A stretch of DNA of 64,000 bases from assembly GCA_032622095.1 (NCBI GenBank), contig CP136068.1:159921465-159985464 (forward strand). Reading direction: 5' to 3'. The notes under the pieces were generated by a model that saw nothing but the letters and a program-made list of their open reading frames with translations, had not been told where the DNA came from and made no database searches. How positions within the stretch are numbered: the stretch's first letter is position 1; every line of letters begins with the position of its first letter. Position numbers and translations under genes: made by a program. Source of the stretch: Siphonodentalium dalli (lineage: Eukaryota; Mollusca; Scaphopoda; Gadilida; Siphonodentaliidae). This document shows positions 13,125 to 26,395 of the stretch, piece after piece.

Positions 13125-13470
13125 TGTTGATAAGGCTACCCCTTGTCTCTGAAACGTTGATCTCCCAGTATATCTGGTACATTGACTAGGGAACCAATGA
13201 TCTCTGAAACGTTGATTAGGATACCCAGGATCTCTCAAACGTTGATGGGGGTACCAGGATATTTTAAGCGTTAATTTGGAGTATCCTGGACCTCTGAAAC
13301 GTTGATTTTCGTACCCAGGATATCTGTAACCTTGACTAGCATATTTGAAACATTGATTAGGCTATCCACGATCTCTGAAACGTTGAATAGTTTATCCAGG
13401 GTATCGAAATGTTGATTGGGGTGCCGCGATCTACGAACATGGAACATGGGATCTACAAAACGTTGATCAA
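13125..13470. repeat. Decayed ~30-bp minisatellite, unit B
   Basis: Duplicate of 10540-10850. It continues a little further (to about 13470) past the duplication border with one more gatctacaaaacgttgat unit. This suggests the border lay inside the minisatellite and that its repeats may have seeded the unequal exchange. Confidence 0.7.
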
Positions 13471-13639
13471 TCGTCAATGGAATTTAATACAATGGAGCGT
13501 GGCTGTTACATCATAACTAAACTTAACGACAGAAACAAAAAGACGTTGCGCGTTTACATGTAATCCGATGGGGGTAATAGCACCTCGCATACAATAGTGG
13601 ATCAGTTTGTAAAATTAATGCCGGTTCCATGTAACGTCC

Positions 13640-16112
13640 TGTGGTAACATTTTACGAAAAAGATAATGGGGCGGGTTCGAATTTTATAAAGTGACGCTGT
13701 TGTTGTCAGGGGCAGATAAGGGGAGGGGCAGCAAATTTGTTTGTCGCCGATTTCCATTAAATTTATACACGAGGTGTGGTTTAAATATTTCAAAAATGGC
13801 GCCATTCCAGTCAGGTGTGCACGGAATGGGGAGGGGCACCAAAATTGATAAAAAATATTTTTAGCGCCGATTTCCACAAAATTGATGCACATTCTTCTCC
13901 GTGACACAAATGAATCCTATCTTGTGATTTACAGACGCCAACTTGGTGCCATTTGGATGATAGATTGGGGGGGGCTAAATTTTATAAGAATTTGTTTAGT
14001 CTCTGATTAAAGCTGAAAAGTGGCGTCAATTCGAGTCGGGGTGTACCGAAGGGGCGAGGGGCACGGTACCAAAATATTTTCAGCCGATTTCAATCAAATT
14101 GATAAACATTCTTTTCCATGATATGAGGAATCTAATGGTGTTTAACGATGTCAAAAATGGCACCGTTCGAGTCAGGGTTTCCGGGAAGGGGAGAGGGCAC
14201 CAATATTGATCAAATATATTAAACCGCCTATTTCCACCAAATTGATACACATACGAAGTATCTAATCGTGTGATTTAAAGACGCCAAATTGGTGCCGTTT
14301 GGATGGACTAAATTGTATAAGAATTTGTTTAGTCGCTGACTGCAACCAAACTTATATATAATCATATTCAAGATATCAGGAGTATAATTGTGTGTTTTAA
14401 AGATGTCAATAGTGTTCGAGTCAGGGTGCATGGAGGGTAGACCCGGGAGAGCGACCCCAAAATTGACAAAAGTAGTGTTAGCGTCAATTTCACCAAATTG
14501 ATAAGCATTCTTCTCCATGACATAAGGAAACGTATACATAAACATATCCATGATATGGCGCCGTTCGAGCCAGGGTTGCATTTTGGGGAGAGGGGCACCA
14601 AATTGATATTCTTCTCCATGATACGGGGAATCTAATCGTGTAATTTAAAGATGCCAACATTATTGCAGTTTTGGGTAAGACGTGGGGCACCAAATTTGAA
14701 AATAATTGTGTTAGTTGCCGATTACCACCAAACTTATACATTATCATCTCCGCGATATCAGGAGTCTAATGGACATGGTTTAGCAACATCAAACGTGGCG
14801 CCGTTCGAGTCATGACTGGGAGGGGCACAAAAGCTGATACAAATAGGTTTGGCACTAATGTCCACCAAAGCAATTCACGTTCTTCTCCACTGACACCAGG
14901 AATCAAATCATGCGGTGCCGTTTGTGTAAGGGATGCAGACAAGAGGTCACTAATATTGATAAGAATGTTTTAGTCGCCGATATCCATGGAAGTTATATAT
15001 AACAATAATTCGTTCTAAGAAGTTTTTGACGTTCAACCTTCACAACTTCGAAAATGGTCACCGAATTAAGTCACTTGAACAATTATATCTTCTCAACTGG
15101 CATACATATATGGGGCGGGAATCAGGGCATGCATATATAGAGCTAGCAAAGCAGATACATAGAGGACATAATTAAACGTATGTTTACCATTATTTTGAAG
15201 ATATATATATATGTATATTCTTGGTAAATGAGTGAACTCGAATCGTCAGAAGATGGCATGTTAGAATGGCCCATGTATTGTAACACAATTGAGTCTGTCC
15301 CATTCAATAACGCATGCAAACTATCAAGAGAGATATACATGTGCAGAATACCTGTTTAAAAAATAATGGTCACAGCGTGCAGTCAAATATAGTTTCTTTT
15401 GAGATAAACGAAAACACATGTGGTCACTATCACATGACTTTTCTGGATCCTCCAATACAGACATCTGACAATGGTTCATCTGCCCGATACAGATAATTTC
15501 TCATTCTTTTTAGAGCAGACTCATAGCCTAACATAAACAACTTAAACTCTCGCTCTGTGCTAAACACATGTGGCTGATATATAGCAGCATTTCTTTAAAA
15601 CTGAGAATAATTAGCCAGTATAGCACCATGCACAGAGGAGCACCTGGTCGTTTCTTTAAAACATCTGTATCTTCATGAAGATATGATAACCAGGTGTCCT
15701 CAAATCTTAGTCTAACCCACTAGCTTGATCTATACAATTGTCGTCTTTTATTTCTGAGAACTAATGCATGTCTGGATGTCAATAACAATATTTAAAAAAC
15801 GTCAATTCCAACCACGTCGAATTTATAATTAAAACATATGACAATGATAAATGAGTATGCAGAGTTGTTAATAAATAAATATTTCTTTATTGGTTGGACG
15901 AATTAAACTCGATAAACAAAATGACAATCACTCCGATATAATGAGCCACTACAATCCATTATAAAACATGACGTCTGTGGTGCCATTTGTATATACAATT
16001 GATGAGAATACGTGTAACACTTTGAGCAAGGGTATCCTCAATTCACACCAAAAGTCCACAGCAGAGGGTTTCGCCCATCTTTAACCTGGGCAACGCCTGG
16101 TTACCCTCCTAG
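13640..16112 (+). mobile_element. Helitron-like non-autonomous element, copy 1
   Basis: Homologous through most of its length to 57407-62518. The right end reads cctgggcaacgcctggttac and then cctCTAG followed by T at 16113. This is the Helitron 3' pattern of a short GC-rich stem-loop a few bases before CTAG, inserted next to T. The left part (13690-14960) is diverged tandem units of the gcgccgatttccacca family. The right part (15000-16080) is unique-type sequence shared with copy 2. It has no Rep/helicase frame, so it would be non-autonomous. The 5' end does not contain the copy-2 terminus and is probably truncated. Helitron assignment rests on the end signature only. Confidence 0.5.
13690..14960. 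repeat. Diverged internal tandem units of the Helitron-like element
   Basis: About nine degenerate units of ~140 bp. Each alternates a ggggaggggcaccaa block, a gatttccaccaaattgatac block and a gaatctaatcgtgt block. They are the same family as the 664-bp array at 57711-60360 but much more diverged. Confidence 0.75.
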
Positions 16113-16805
16113 TTCAAAATATATATTGCTGCTGATGTAGTGTCGGATTCCCAATACGTGTCATGGTGTCAAACTCACTCTAAAATTAGGGGTCACCATT
16201 TGTTCTTCATCCCATTTACGCATTTATATAATGTTCCGATTTGGTGACTCTATATTTGTTGGACTGAACCACCAGTTTGAATAAAAACAAAAAATTCTGG
16301 CAAGTAGAACTGCATATACCGCTACAGTGTGGTTTCGTTCGGAATTATGTAAGCACTAATATTATAGCGATTCCAAGCCGTCATTTGGCGCCTCATTTGA
16401 AACATTCAGCACAAATTCTAACGAAATAACTCAATGATAAAATACAAAAATATATCATTATACTTGTATGGTTCTTTTCCAGTAGAATCTTAGGTGGCAA
16501 CGATAGCAATTTGTACCGCATCTAAATTTAACCCGGGTCTGCGTCTGAACGATATGAATATTGCTATTACACATGTATAATCCCTGAATTAAGTAGTGAT
16601 TTGGGGGTATTGGTATAATACCTGAATTAAGTAGTGATATGGGGGAATTGGTATGATTACCGCACAACAGCCAAACTGCATTAGTAACAATACGTCAATG
16701 AACATTCTCCGGATAAATTAGTTTTGTAACCGCCAGGTTTTTTATTCAATGTTGCCACACGTTGGTTTTTTTAGATGATCTTAACACAACGATTCAAACA
16801 CTCCG
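16113..16805. other. Intronic stretch
   Basis: No gene seen. A 38-bp element with cctgaattaagtagtgat is present twice in tandem near 16583-16655. The rest is unremarkable AT-rich sequence. Confidence 0.4.
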
Positions 16806-17094
16806 TCTTAATGGTATTCAGACTAACCTTAATGGTATTCAGACTAACCTTAATGGTATTTAGACTAACCTTAATGGTATTTAGACTAACCTTAATGGTA
16901 TTTAGACTAACCTTAATGGTATTTAGACTAACCTTAATGGTTTTAGACTAAACTTAATGGTATTTAGACTAACCTTAATGGTATTTAGACTAATCTTAAT
17001 GGTATTTAGACTAACCTTAATGGTATTTAGACTAACCTTAATGGTATTTAGACTAACCTTAATGGTATTTAGACTAACCTTAATGGTATTTAGA
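16806..17094 (+). repeat. 21-bp minisatellite (~14 copies)
   Basis: Tandem copies of aatggtatttagactaacct plus one base. The first two units carry the variant attcagac and one unit is shortened (ggttttagac). The array is intronic. Confidence 0.95.
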
Positions 17095-17750
17095 CCGATT
17101 TCTATTTGAGTTACTTATTACATATCATCATGTTTAATCATTCACGTAGATCGCAACAATCATGTCAATAAGTCGTCACAAAAACAAACATACCATATTA
17201 CTGCGATACTGGTTCTGAGTATTTGTTTGTGATATATGATATCTGATTATCCCTCTTTAGTCTAAATTACACAACGGTAATATATAATATGAATATAACT
17301 AAAATAGTAGAATTCAGGATTTGCTTGATTGCCGGGGGATTATTGACAATTATCAATGAATATAACATGATGTTTGTGTTTTCAGTTTGAATGGATGCAG
17401 TGGTTGATTAACCGTTTGGATTTAATATGTGGTATATTATTGGGTTCAACAAATTAACAACGCATATATCGTCACATTAAGTAATATTCAGTATCATCAC
17501 CGGTCATTTTAGTGGATGTTCATACGTGGAGCAAATATTTGGAAACACATATATGTAAACCCCTATACATTCTGGACAGCGACAATCGACCAATATTGCA
17601 CTGTAATCAGCAATGGTCGATCATGTCATGCATCTCTGTTTAGCCACCCCAGTACAAATCTTACTCCACCAACACAGATCCTCGAAAAGTTTTGATATTG
17701 TGACAGGGGAGTTTATAACACTGATAAAAAAGCAGTGCAGATAATACATT
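17095..17750. other. Intronic stretch before the satellite
   Basis: No gene or repeat recognised. AT-rich sequence leading up to the first cttatttagcacatgg unit of the satellite. Confidence 0.4.
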
Positions 17751-20700
17751 TCTTATTTAGCACATGGTCATTAATAATGTACACGTATGTCACTGTATGT
17801 GAATGTCTTATTTAACATATGGTCATTAATAATGTATGTCACTGTATGTGAAGGTCTTATTTAACACATGGTCATTAATAATCTATGTTACTGTGTGTGA
17901 AGGTCTTATTTAACACATGGTCATTAATAATGTATGTCACTGTGTGTGAAGGTCTTATTTAACACATGGTCATTAATAATGTATGTCACTGTATGTGAAG
18001 GTCTTATTTAACACATGGTCATTAATAATGTATGTCACTGTGTGTGAAGGTCTTATTTAGCACATGGTCATTAATAATGTATGTCACTGTATGTGAAGGT
18101 CTTATTTAACACATGGTCATTAATAATCTATGTTACTGTGTGTGAAGGTCTTATTTAACATATGGTCATTAATAATGTATGTCACTGTATGTGAAGGTCT
18201 TATTTAATACATGGTCATTAATAATGTATGTCACTGTGTGTGAAGGTCTTATTTAACACATGGTCATTAATAATCTATGTTACTGTGTGTGAAGGTCTTA
18301 TTTAACATATGGTCATTAATAATCTATGTTACTGTGTGTGAAGGTCTTATTTAATACATGGTCATTAATAATGTATGTCACTGTATGTGAAGGTCTTATT
18401 TAATACATGGTCATTAATAATGTATGTCACTGTATGTGAAGGTCTTATTTAGCACATGGTCATTAATAATGTATGTCACTGTATGTGAAGGTCTTATTTA
18501 GCACATGGTCATTAATAATGTATGTCACTGTATGTGAAGGTCTTATTTAGCACATGGTCATTAATAATGTATGTCACTGTATGTGAAGGTCTTATTTAAC
18601 ACATGGTCATTAATAATCTATGTTACTGTGTGTGAAGGTCTTATTTAACATATGGTCATTAATAATCTATGTTACTGTGTGTGAAGGTCTTATTTAATAC
18701 ATGGTCATTAATAATGTATGTCACTGTATGTGAAGGTCGGTCATTAATAATGTATGTCACTGTATGTGAAGGTCTTATTTAACATATGGTCATTAATAAT
18801 GTATGTCACTGTATGTGAAGGTCTTATTTAATACATGGTCATTAATAATGTATGTCACTGTATGTGAAGGTCTTATTTAATACATGGTCATTAATAATGT
18901 ATGTCACTGTATGTGAAGGTCTTATTTAGCACATGGTCATTAATAATGTATGTCACTGTATGTGAAGGTCTTATTTAGCACATGGTCATTAATAATGTAT
19001 GTCACTGTATGTGAAGGTCTTATTTAACACATGGTCATTAATAATCTATGTTACTGTGTGTGAAGGTCTTATTTAACATATGGTCATTAATAATGTACAC
19101 GTATGTCACTGTATGTGAAGGTCTTATTTAACACATGGTCATTAATAATCTATGTTACTGTGTGTGAAGGTCTTATTTAACATATGGTCATTAATAATGT
19201 ACACGTATGTCACTGTATGTGAAGGTCTTATTTAACACATGGTCATTAATAATCTATGTTACTGTGTGTGAAGGTCTTATTTAACATATGGTCATTAATA
19301 ATGTACACGTATGTCACTGTATGTGAATGTCTTATTTAACATATGGTCATTAATAATGTATGTCACTGTATGTGAAGGTCTTATTTAATACATGGTCATT
19401 AATAATGTATGTCACTGTATGTGAAGGTCTTATTTAATACATGGTCATTAATAATGTATGTCACTGTATGTGAAGGTCTTATTTAGCACATGGTCATTAA
19501 TAATGTATGTCACTGTATGTGAAGGTCTTATTTAGCACATGGTCATTAATAATGTATGTCACTGTATGTGAAGGTCTTATTTAACACATGGTCATTAATA
19601 ATCTATGTTACTGTGTGTGAAGGTCTTATTTAACATATGGTCATTAATAATGTACACGTATGTCACTGTATGTGAAGGTCTTATTTAACACATGGTCATT
19701 AATAATCTATGTTACTGTGTGTGAAGGTCTTATTTAACATATGGTCATTAATAATGTACACGTATGTCACTGTATGTGAAGGTCTTATTTAACACATGGT
19801 CATTAATAATCTATGTTACTGTGTGTGAAGGTCTTATTTAACATATGGTCATTAATAATCTATGTTACTGTGTGTGAAGGTCTTATTTAATACATGGTCA
19901 TTAATAATGTATGTCACTGTATGTGAAGGTCGGTCATTAATAATGTATGTCACTGTATGTGAAGGTCTTATTTAATACATGGTCATTAATAATGTATGTC
20001 ACTGTATGTGAAGGTCTTATTTAGCACATGGTCATTAATAATGTATGTCACTGTATGTGAAGGTCTTATTTAGCACATGGTCATTAATAATGTATGTCAC
20101 TGTATGTGAAGGTCTTATTTAACACATGGTCATTAATAATGTATGCCACTGTATGTGAAGGTCTTATTTAACACATGGTCATTAATAATCTATGTTACTG
20201 TGTGTGAAGGTCTTATTTAACATATGGTCATTAATAATCTATGTTACTGTGTGTGAAGGTCTTATTTAATACATGGTCATTAATAATGTATGTCACTGTA
20301 TGTGAAGGTCGGTCATTAATAATGTATGTCACTGTATGTGAAGGTCTTATTTAACATATGGTCATTAATAATGTATGTCACTGTATGTGAAGGTCTTATT
20401 TAATACATGGTCATTAATAATGTATGTCACTGTATGTGAAGGTCTTATTTAGCACATGGTCATTAATAATGTATGTCACTGTATGTGAAGGTCTTATTTA
20501 GCACATGGTCATTAATAATGTATGTCACTGTATGTGAAGGTCTTATTTAACACATGGTCATTAATAATCTATGTTACTGTGTGTGAAGGTCTTATTTAAC
20601 ATATGGTCATTAATAATGTACACGTATGTCACTGTATGTGAAGGTCTTATTTAACACATGGTCATTAATAATCTATGTTACTGTGTGTGAAGGTCTTATT

Positions 20701-23700
20701 TAACATATGGTCATTAATAATGTACACGTATGTCACTGTATGTGAAGGTCTTATTTAACACATGGTCATTAATAATCTATGTTACTGTGTGTGAAGGTCT
20801 TATTTAACACATGGTCATTAATAATGTATGTCACTGTATGTGAAGGTCGGTCATTAATAATGTATGTCACTGTATGTGAAGGTCTTATTTAACACATGGT
20901 CATTAATAATCTATGTTACTGTGTGTGAAGGTCTTATTTAACACATGGTCATTAATAATGTATGTCACTGTGTGTGAAGGTCTTATTTAACACATGGTCA
21001 TTAATAATGTACACGTATGTCACTGTATGTGAAGGTCTTATTTAACACATGGTCATTAATAATCTATGTTACTGTGTGTGAAGGTCTTATTTAACACATG
21101 GTCATTAATAATGTATGTCACTGTGTGTGAAGGTCTTATTTAACACATGGTCATTAATAATGTATGTCACTGTATGTGAAGGTCTTATTTAACACTTGGT
21201 CATTAATAATGTACACGTATGTCACTGTATGTGAATGTCTTATTTAACACATGGTCATTAATAATGTATGTCACTGTGTGTGAAGGTCTTATTTAACACA
21301 TGGTCATTAATAATGTATGTCACTGTATGTGAAGGTCTTATTTAACACATGGTCATTAATAATGTATGTCACTGTATGTGAAGGTCTTATTTAACACATG
21401 GTCATTAATAATGTATGTCACTGTGTGTGAAGGTCTTATTTAACACATGGTCATTAATAATGTATGTCACTGTGTGTGAAGGTCTTATTTAACACATGGT
21501 CATTAATAATATATGTCACTGTATGTGAAGGTCTTATTTAACACATGGTCATTAATAATGTATGTCACTCTATGGGAAGGTCTTATTTAACACATGGTCA
21601 TTAATAATGTATATCACTGTATGTGAATGTCTTATTTAACACATGGTCATTAATAATGTATGTCACTGTATGTGAAGGTCTTATTTAACACATGGTCATT
21701 AATAATATATATCACTGTATGTGAATGTCTTATTTAACACATGGTCATTAATAATGTATGTCACTGTATGTGAAGGTCTTATTTAACACATGGTCATTAA
21801 TAATATATATCACTGTATGTGAAGGTCTTATTTAACACATGGTCATTAATAATGTATGTCACTGTATGTGAAGGTCTTATTTAACACATGGTCATTAATA
21901 ATGTATGTCACTCTATGGGAAGGTCTTATTTAACACATGGTCATTAATAATGTATGTCACTGTATGTGAAGGTCTTATTTAACACATGGTCATTAATAAT
22001 GTATGTCACTGTGTGTGAAGGTCTTATTTAACACATGGTCATTAATAATATATGTCACTGTATGTGAAGGTCTTATTTAACACATGGTCATTAATAATGT
22101 ATGTCACTCTATGGGAAGGTCTTATTTAACACATGGTCATTAATAATGTATGTCACTGTGTGTGAAGGTCTTATTTAACACATGGTCATTAATAATATAT
22201 GTCACTGTATGTGAAGGTCTTATTTAACACATGGTCATTAATAATGTATGTCACTGTATGTGAAGGTCTTATTTAACATATGGTCATTAATAATGTATGT
22301 CACTGTATGTGAAGGTCTTATTTAACACATGGTCATTAATAATGTATGTCACTGTGTGTGAAGGTCTTATTTAACATATGGTCATTAATAATGTATGTCA
22401 CTGTATGTGAAGGTCTTATTTAACATATGGTCATTAATAATGTATGTCACTGTATGTGAAGGTCTTATTTAACACATGGTCATTAATAATGTATGTCACT
22501 GTATGTGAAGGTCTTATTTAACACATGGTCATTAATAATGTATGTCACTCTATGGGAAGGTCTTATTTAACACATGGTCATCAATAATGTATGTCACTGT
22601 ATGCGAAGGTCTTATTTAACACATGGTCATTAATAATGTATGTCACTATGTGAAGGTCTTATTTAACACATGGTCATTAATAATGTATGCCACTGTATGT
22701 GGAGGTCTTATTTAACACATGGTCATTAATAATGTATGTCACTCTATGGGAAGGTCTTATTTAACACATGGTCATTAATAATGTATGTCACTGTATGTGA
22801 AGGTCTTATTTAACACATGGTCATTAATAATGTATGTCACTATGTGAAGGTCTTATTTAACACATGGTCATCAATAATGTATGTCACTATGTGAAGGTCT
22901 TATTTAACACATGGTCATTAATAATGTATGCCACTGTATGTGGAGGTCTTATTTAACACATGGTCATTAATAATGTATGTCACTGTATGTGAAGGTCTTA
23001 TTTAACACATGGTCATTAATAATGTATGTCACTCTATGGGAAGGTCTTATTTAACACATGGTCATTAATAATGTATGTCACTGTATGTGGAGGTCTTATT
23101 TAATACATGGTCATTAATAATGTATATCACTGTATGCGAAGGTCTTATTTAGCACATGGTCATTAATAATGTATGTCACTGTGTGTGAAGGTCTTATTTA
23201 ATACATGGTCATTAATAATGTATGTCACTGTATGTGAAGGTCTTATTTAGCACATGGTCATTAATAATGTATGTCACTGTATGTGAAGGTCTTATTTAAC
23301 ACATGGTCATTAATAATGTATGTCACTCTATGGGAAGGTCTTATTTAACACATGGTCATTAATAATGTATGTCACTGTATGTGAAGGTCTTATTTAACAC
23401 ATGGTCATTAATAATGTATGTCACTATGTGAAGGTCTTATTTAACACATGGTCATCAATAATGTATGTCACTGTATGCGAAGGTCTTATTTAACACATGG
23501 TCATCAATAATGTATGTCACTGTATGTGAAGGTCTTATTTAACACATGGTCATTAATAATGTATGTCACTGTATGTGAAGGTCTTATTTAACACATGGTC
23601 ATTAATAATGTATGTCACTATGTGAAGGTCTTATTTAACACATGGTCATCAATAATGTATGTCACTGTATGCGAAGGTCTTATTTAACACATGGTCATTA

Positions 23701-24804
23701 ATAATGTATGTCACTATGTGAAGGTCTTATTTAACACATGGTCATCAATAATGTATGTCACTGTATGCGAAGGTCTTATTTAACACATGGTCATCAATAA
23801 TGTATGTCACTGTATGTGAAGGTCTTATTTAACACATGGTCATTAATAATGTATGTCACTGTATGTGAAGGTCTTATTTAACACATGGTCATTAATAATG
23901 TATGTCACTGTATGTGAAGGTCTTATTTAACACATGGTCATTAATAATGTATGCCACTGTATGTGAAGGTCTTATTTAACACATGGTCATTAATAATGTA
24001 TGTCACTCTATGGGAAGGTCTTATTTAACACATGGTCATTAATAATGTATGTCACTGTATGTGAAGGTCTTATTTAACACATGGTCATCAATAATGTATG
24101 CTACTGTATGTGAAGGTCTTATTTAACACATGGTCATTAATAATGTATGTCACTCTATGGGAAGGTCTTATTTAACACATGGTCATTAATAATGTATGTC
24201 ACTGTATGTGAAGGTCTTATTTAACACATGGTCATTAATAATGTATGTCACTGTATGTGGAGGTCTTATTTAACACATGGTCATTAATAATGTATGTCAC
24301 TCTATGGGAAGGTCTTATTTAACACATGGTCATTAATAATGTATGCCACTGTATGTGGAGGTCTTATTTAACACATGGTCATTAATAATGTATGCTACTG
24401 TATGTGAAGGTCTTATTTAACATATGGTCATTAATAATGTATGTCACTGTGTGTGAAGGTCTTATTTAACATATGGTCATTAATAATGTATGTCACTGTG
24501 TGTGAAGGTCTTATTTAACATATGGTCATTAATAATGTATGCCACTGTATGTGGAGGTCTTATTTAACACATGGTCATTAATAATGTATGTCACTGTATG
24601 TGAAGGTCTTATTTAACATATGGTCATTAATAATGTATGTCACTGTGTGTGAAGGTCTTATTTAACACATGGTCATTAATAATGTATGTCACTGTATGTG
24701 AAGGTCTTATTTAACACATGGTCATTAATAATGTATGTCACTGTGTGTGAAGGTCTTATTTAACACATGGTCATTAATAATGTATGTCACTGTATGTGAA
24801 GGTC
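17751..24804 (+). repeat. 49-bp satellite array (~144 copies) with higher-order structure
   Basis: A 7.05-kb head-to-tail array of a 49-bp monomer (ggtcttatttaacacatggt, then cattaataatgtatgtcac, then tgtatgtgaa). Named variants include cacatg/catatg/tacatg/gcacatg, ctatgttactgtgtgtg, a 55-bp form with a gtacacgt insertion, a shortened unit with ggtcggtcatt (at 18735, 19928, 20307, 20845), ctctatggg, and a 45-bp cactatgtg form. The 55-bp and ctatgtt forms alternate as a 104-bp dimer (gtacacg at 19095, 19199, 19303). The left half holds dimeric and multi-unit blocks and the right half (about 21,500 on) holds other variants, so the array is regionally structured. It sits wholly inside the intron between the EGF exons and exon 30653-30716. 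Confidence 0.97.
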
Positions 24805-25344
24805 CCAGCTCGAGATAAAACTATTTAAAATACTGTGTGAGCGAGTTTTATTTGCGTTGCTTACAATAATGATATTTTAATTCATTATTAATTATTAATT
24901 CTTTTGATGTTTACTGCAATATGGGCTAACATAAGTCACAGAAAATATATGCATTCTCGAGCTGGGACCACTCCCAAATGTGAAGTAGATATTTATGAAC
25001 AAGTATTAATAAATAAATGTATACCCTGCTTTGTGTGTTCATTGATATACAGGTCCCTGCCAGAACATCACAACGTTCCCAGGGTGTGTACTGGTGGAAT
25101 ATGATCTCACCGGTCATAACTATATTATACTTTCATGGCATGATTTACAACAATGGATACATTTAGATGGTAAAGAGTCAAACTGGAAGCTATCAAAACT
25201 AAATCGCGGAAATTTGTCGTCCATCTATGCTGTGTTCATTCGTGTATTGTTACATGTATGTCATCCACATGTTCATATGAGTATGATCGAGTATCAGCTC
25301 AAAGTGATGTTCATCCCATTAGTGTTGTATTTATGTCATCTACA
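24805..25344. other. Post-satellite intron; one possible exon remnant
   Basis: At 25040-25085 a good acceptor (attgatatacag) is followed by GTCCCTGCCAGAAC, which in phase 1 reads G-P-C-Q-N, the middle of an EGF module. The remaining cysteines are missing and no donor follows in a sensible place. It is more likely a broken EGF exon than a used one. Confidence 0.35.
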
Positions 25345-25450
25345 TATATCGACAAATGTCAGTCTGCCAGAATGCGGGAACCTGTCACGACGGCATCAAC
25401 TCATACACTTGTGAATGTGCTGCAGAATTCACAGCCATCGAATGCGAGAT
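25345..25450 (+). pseudogene. Decayed EGF exon
   Basis: After atatcgacaaatgt (I-D-K-C) the reading frame shifts. It then reads CQNAGTCHDG, INSYTCECA and AIECE, an almost complete EGF module with the same calcium/hydroxylation spacing as 10389-10502. The acceptor is damaged (acat where the intact exon has acag), several bases are missing after the first cysteine, and the GTAAGT donor is gone. It is an old EGF exon copy that can no longer be spliced in frame. A second, shorter fragment (C-Q-N-A-A-T then stop) lies at 25489-25514. Confidence 0.75.
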
Positions 25451-25488
25451 TAATCATTTTTATACAGTTTCACACTAACAGTATGCAC

Positions 25489-25514
25489 TGTGTCAGAATG
25501 CGGCAACCTGACAA
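25489..25514 (+). pseudogene. Short EGF exon fragment
   Basis: The phrase tgtcagaatgcggcaacctg resembles the CQNxxTC part of the neighbouring EGF relic and is followed at once by a stop. It is too short to be sure. It may be a partial tandem copy of the relic at 25345-25450, since both share gccagaatgcgg/gtcagaatgcgg. Confidence 0.4.
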
Positions 25515-25839
25515 ACTTTTGATCTCAAATTTTGACGTAGATTGCCGACACTGATTTGGGGCATAACGGAAACATGTCAACCCTACCATATATCACATGT
25601 ACATAACCTGTTGCATAATGGAACGACGCCTACGCGTGCTGGGTTGTTAAAAAAACAACATACACTGGTTAAATAGGTCAAATACGCTCTGAATTTGGAC
25701 CGTCGTGTCTGGTGCATCGACAACAAAACATGAACGATTGCATAGAGTAGTTGGGCGCTTCGCGCCCAGAGAGGTCGAAAATATCGAGTGATATTCCTCT
25801 TCGCCACAAATGAACTAAGAGAATGCCATCAGATATCAT

Positions 25840-26395
25840 TCGGGATGGAAGCCGAAACTCCGACCGAGATGTGAATGTCATCAGATTCCGTTCAAGTTTG
25901 AAGCCGACATTCCGACCGAGATGTGAATTCAGATGACATTTAAGTTTGAAGCCTACACTCCGGCCGAGCTGTGAACGTCGTCAGATTGCGTTTAAGTTTG
26001 AAGCCGGCTATTCCGACCGAGATGTGAATGTCATCAGATTCCGTTCAAGTTTGAAGCCGACACTCCGACCGAGATGTGAATTCAGATGACATTTAAGTTT
26101 GAAGCCTACACTCCGGCCGAGATGTGAACGTCGTCAGATTGCGTTTAAGTTTGAAGCCGGCTATTCCGACCGAGATGTGAATGTTATCAGATGGCGTTTA
26201 AGTTTGAAGCCTACACTCCGGCCGAGATGTGAACGTCGTCAGATTGCGTTTAAGTTTGAAGCCGGCTATTCCGACCGAGATGTGAATGTTATCATATGGC
26301 GTTTAAGTTTGAAGCCGACACTCCGGCCGATATGTGAATGGCATCAGATGACCTTTAAGTTTGAAGTCGACATTCCGGCCGAGACGGGAATGTCA
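25840..26395 (+). repeat. ~53-bp minisatellite (~11 copies)
   Basis: Tandem units carrying tttaagtttgaagccgacac and tccgaccgagatgtgaa. Some units are 48 bp (gaattcagatgacat form) and others 53 bp (gaacgtcgtcagattgcg form). Long and short forms alternate in part, giving a compound period. The plus frame at 26099-26398 is open only because 53-bp and 48-bp units happen to lack stops there. Confidence 0.9.

Larger units (their letters stand above)
10856..13440 (+). repeat. Tandem segmental duplication, unit B
   Basis: Second copy of the 2,585-bp unit. Differences from unit A are few, such as aataatgcc to aataatacc near 11040 and ggccggac to ggccgaac near 11388. The EGF exon and both its splice sites are identical to unit A. 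Confidence 0.93.

Noticed and set aside
25052-25110. Exon beginning GPCQN after a good acceptor
   Set aside because: EGF cysteines after the first pair are missing and there is no sensible donor. Treated as a remnant.
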